From: Glaciecola blandensis
GTDB taxonomy: Bacteria; Pseudomonadota; Gammaproteobacteria; Enterobacterales; Alteromonadaceae
DNA length: 64,000 nt
Direction of reading: 5' to 3'
NCBI RefSeq assembly: GCF_031846165.1
Contig: NZ_JAVRIE010000002.1
Coordinates: 372,001-436,000 of the forward strand
The position numbers were made by a program, and so were the translations under genes. Of this stretch, positions 63,876-64,000 are shown one piece after another. Numbering within the stretch: the stretch's first letter is position 1; each line of letters begins with the position of its first letter. The notes beneath the pieces were generated by a model. It saw nothing but the letters and a program-made list of their open reading frames with translations, was not told the origin of the DNA and searched no databases.

Positions 63876-64000
63876 TGATATTGCTACCTTGTCCCCAATC
63901 TTGAAGTGGGGCTGAGTTTACCAAAAAAGTGAGCCTTAAATCCTGATATTTCGACAAAAACATCAGAAAACTGTCAACTATATTGCTCAAGATCATATTC

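Overview
The window looks like a chromosomal segment of a free-living marine gammaproteobacterium, most likely of the Alteromonadales. The basis is family resemblance only: a YhdP/nitrilase/TldD run, a gammaproteobacterial S10 operon with an L4-type leader, YebG with a LexA box, PBP1b with a UB2H-like region, many c-di-GMP and hybrid two-component proteins, and a polyhydroxybutyrate (PHB) island. I see no phage, insertion sequence, CRISPR array, tRNA or rRNA.

Layout. 1-2.6 kb: end of yhdP, a nitrilase and tldD, overlapping on +. 2.6-4.6 kb: an MBL-fold hydrolase and yebG on -, divergent from a HAD phosphatase, with a LexA box between. 4.7-8.7 kb: a degenerate sensor/receiver/AraC protein and an orphan GAF-GspE ATPase. 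8.9-14.2 kb: complete S10 ribosomal operon (promoter, leader hairpins, rpsJ to rpsQ, strong terminator) without the spc operon after it. 14.3-22.7 kb: S9 peptidase, orphan GspC-like PDZ protein, secreted subtilisin with seven 12-residue C-terminal repeats, and a beta-propeller diguanylate cyclase. 22.8-23.0 kb: palindromic repeat array. 23.1-31.5 kb: sigma-54 activator with a broken GGDEF domain, moaA, hybrid kinase and waaA. 31.7-34.8 kb: M3 lipoprotein peptidase and purU. 34.9-42.8 kb: PHB island (phaB, lytic transglycosylase, phaZ, two phasins, phaR, phaC, small protein). 43-47.2 kb: mrcB, glnK-amt. 47.5-52.6 kb: TauE-family permease, Tat-exported aminotransferase, and an operon of a 5'-nucleotidase-fold protein with lost metal ligands and a diguanylate cyclase. 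52.8-57.6 kb: ggt, a DyP-type protein with altered distal residues, and an ABC transporter whose permease has a His-rich loop. 57.7-63.9 kb: htpX, hypothetical genes, EamA transporter, adenylate cyclase, hemL and pyrB.

How genes work together. PhaB makes 3-hydroxybutyryl-CoA, PhaC polymerises it, phasins coat the granule, PhaZ degrades it and PhaR represses; two TGC-rich repeats upstream of the larger phasin gene are probable PhaR operators. GlnK and Amt form the usual nitrogen-sensing pair. The LexA box probably puts yebG, perhaps its neighbours, under SOS control. The most novel-looking items are proteins that keep a fold but lose catalytic residues beside intact signalling or transport partners: the 5'-nucleotidase-like protein with the cyclase, the DyP-like protein in the ABC operon, the GGDEF remnant with a retained I-site in the sigma-54 activator, and the receiver whose phospho-acceptor Asp is Glu. 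All functional statements are read from sequence; no database search was possible.
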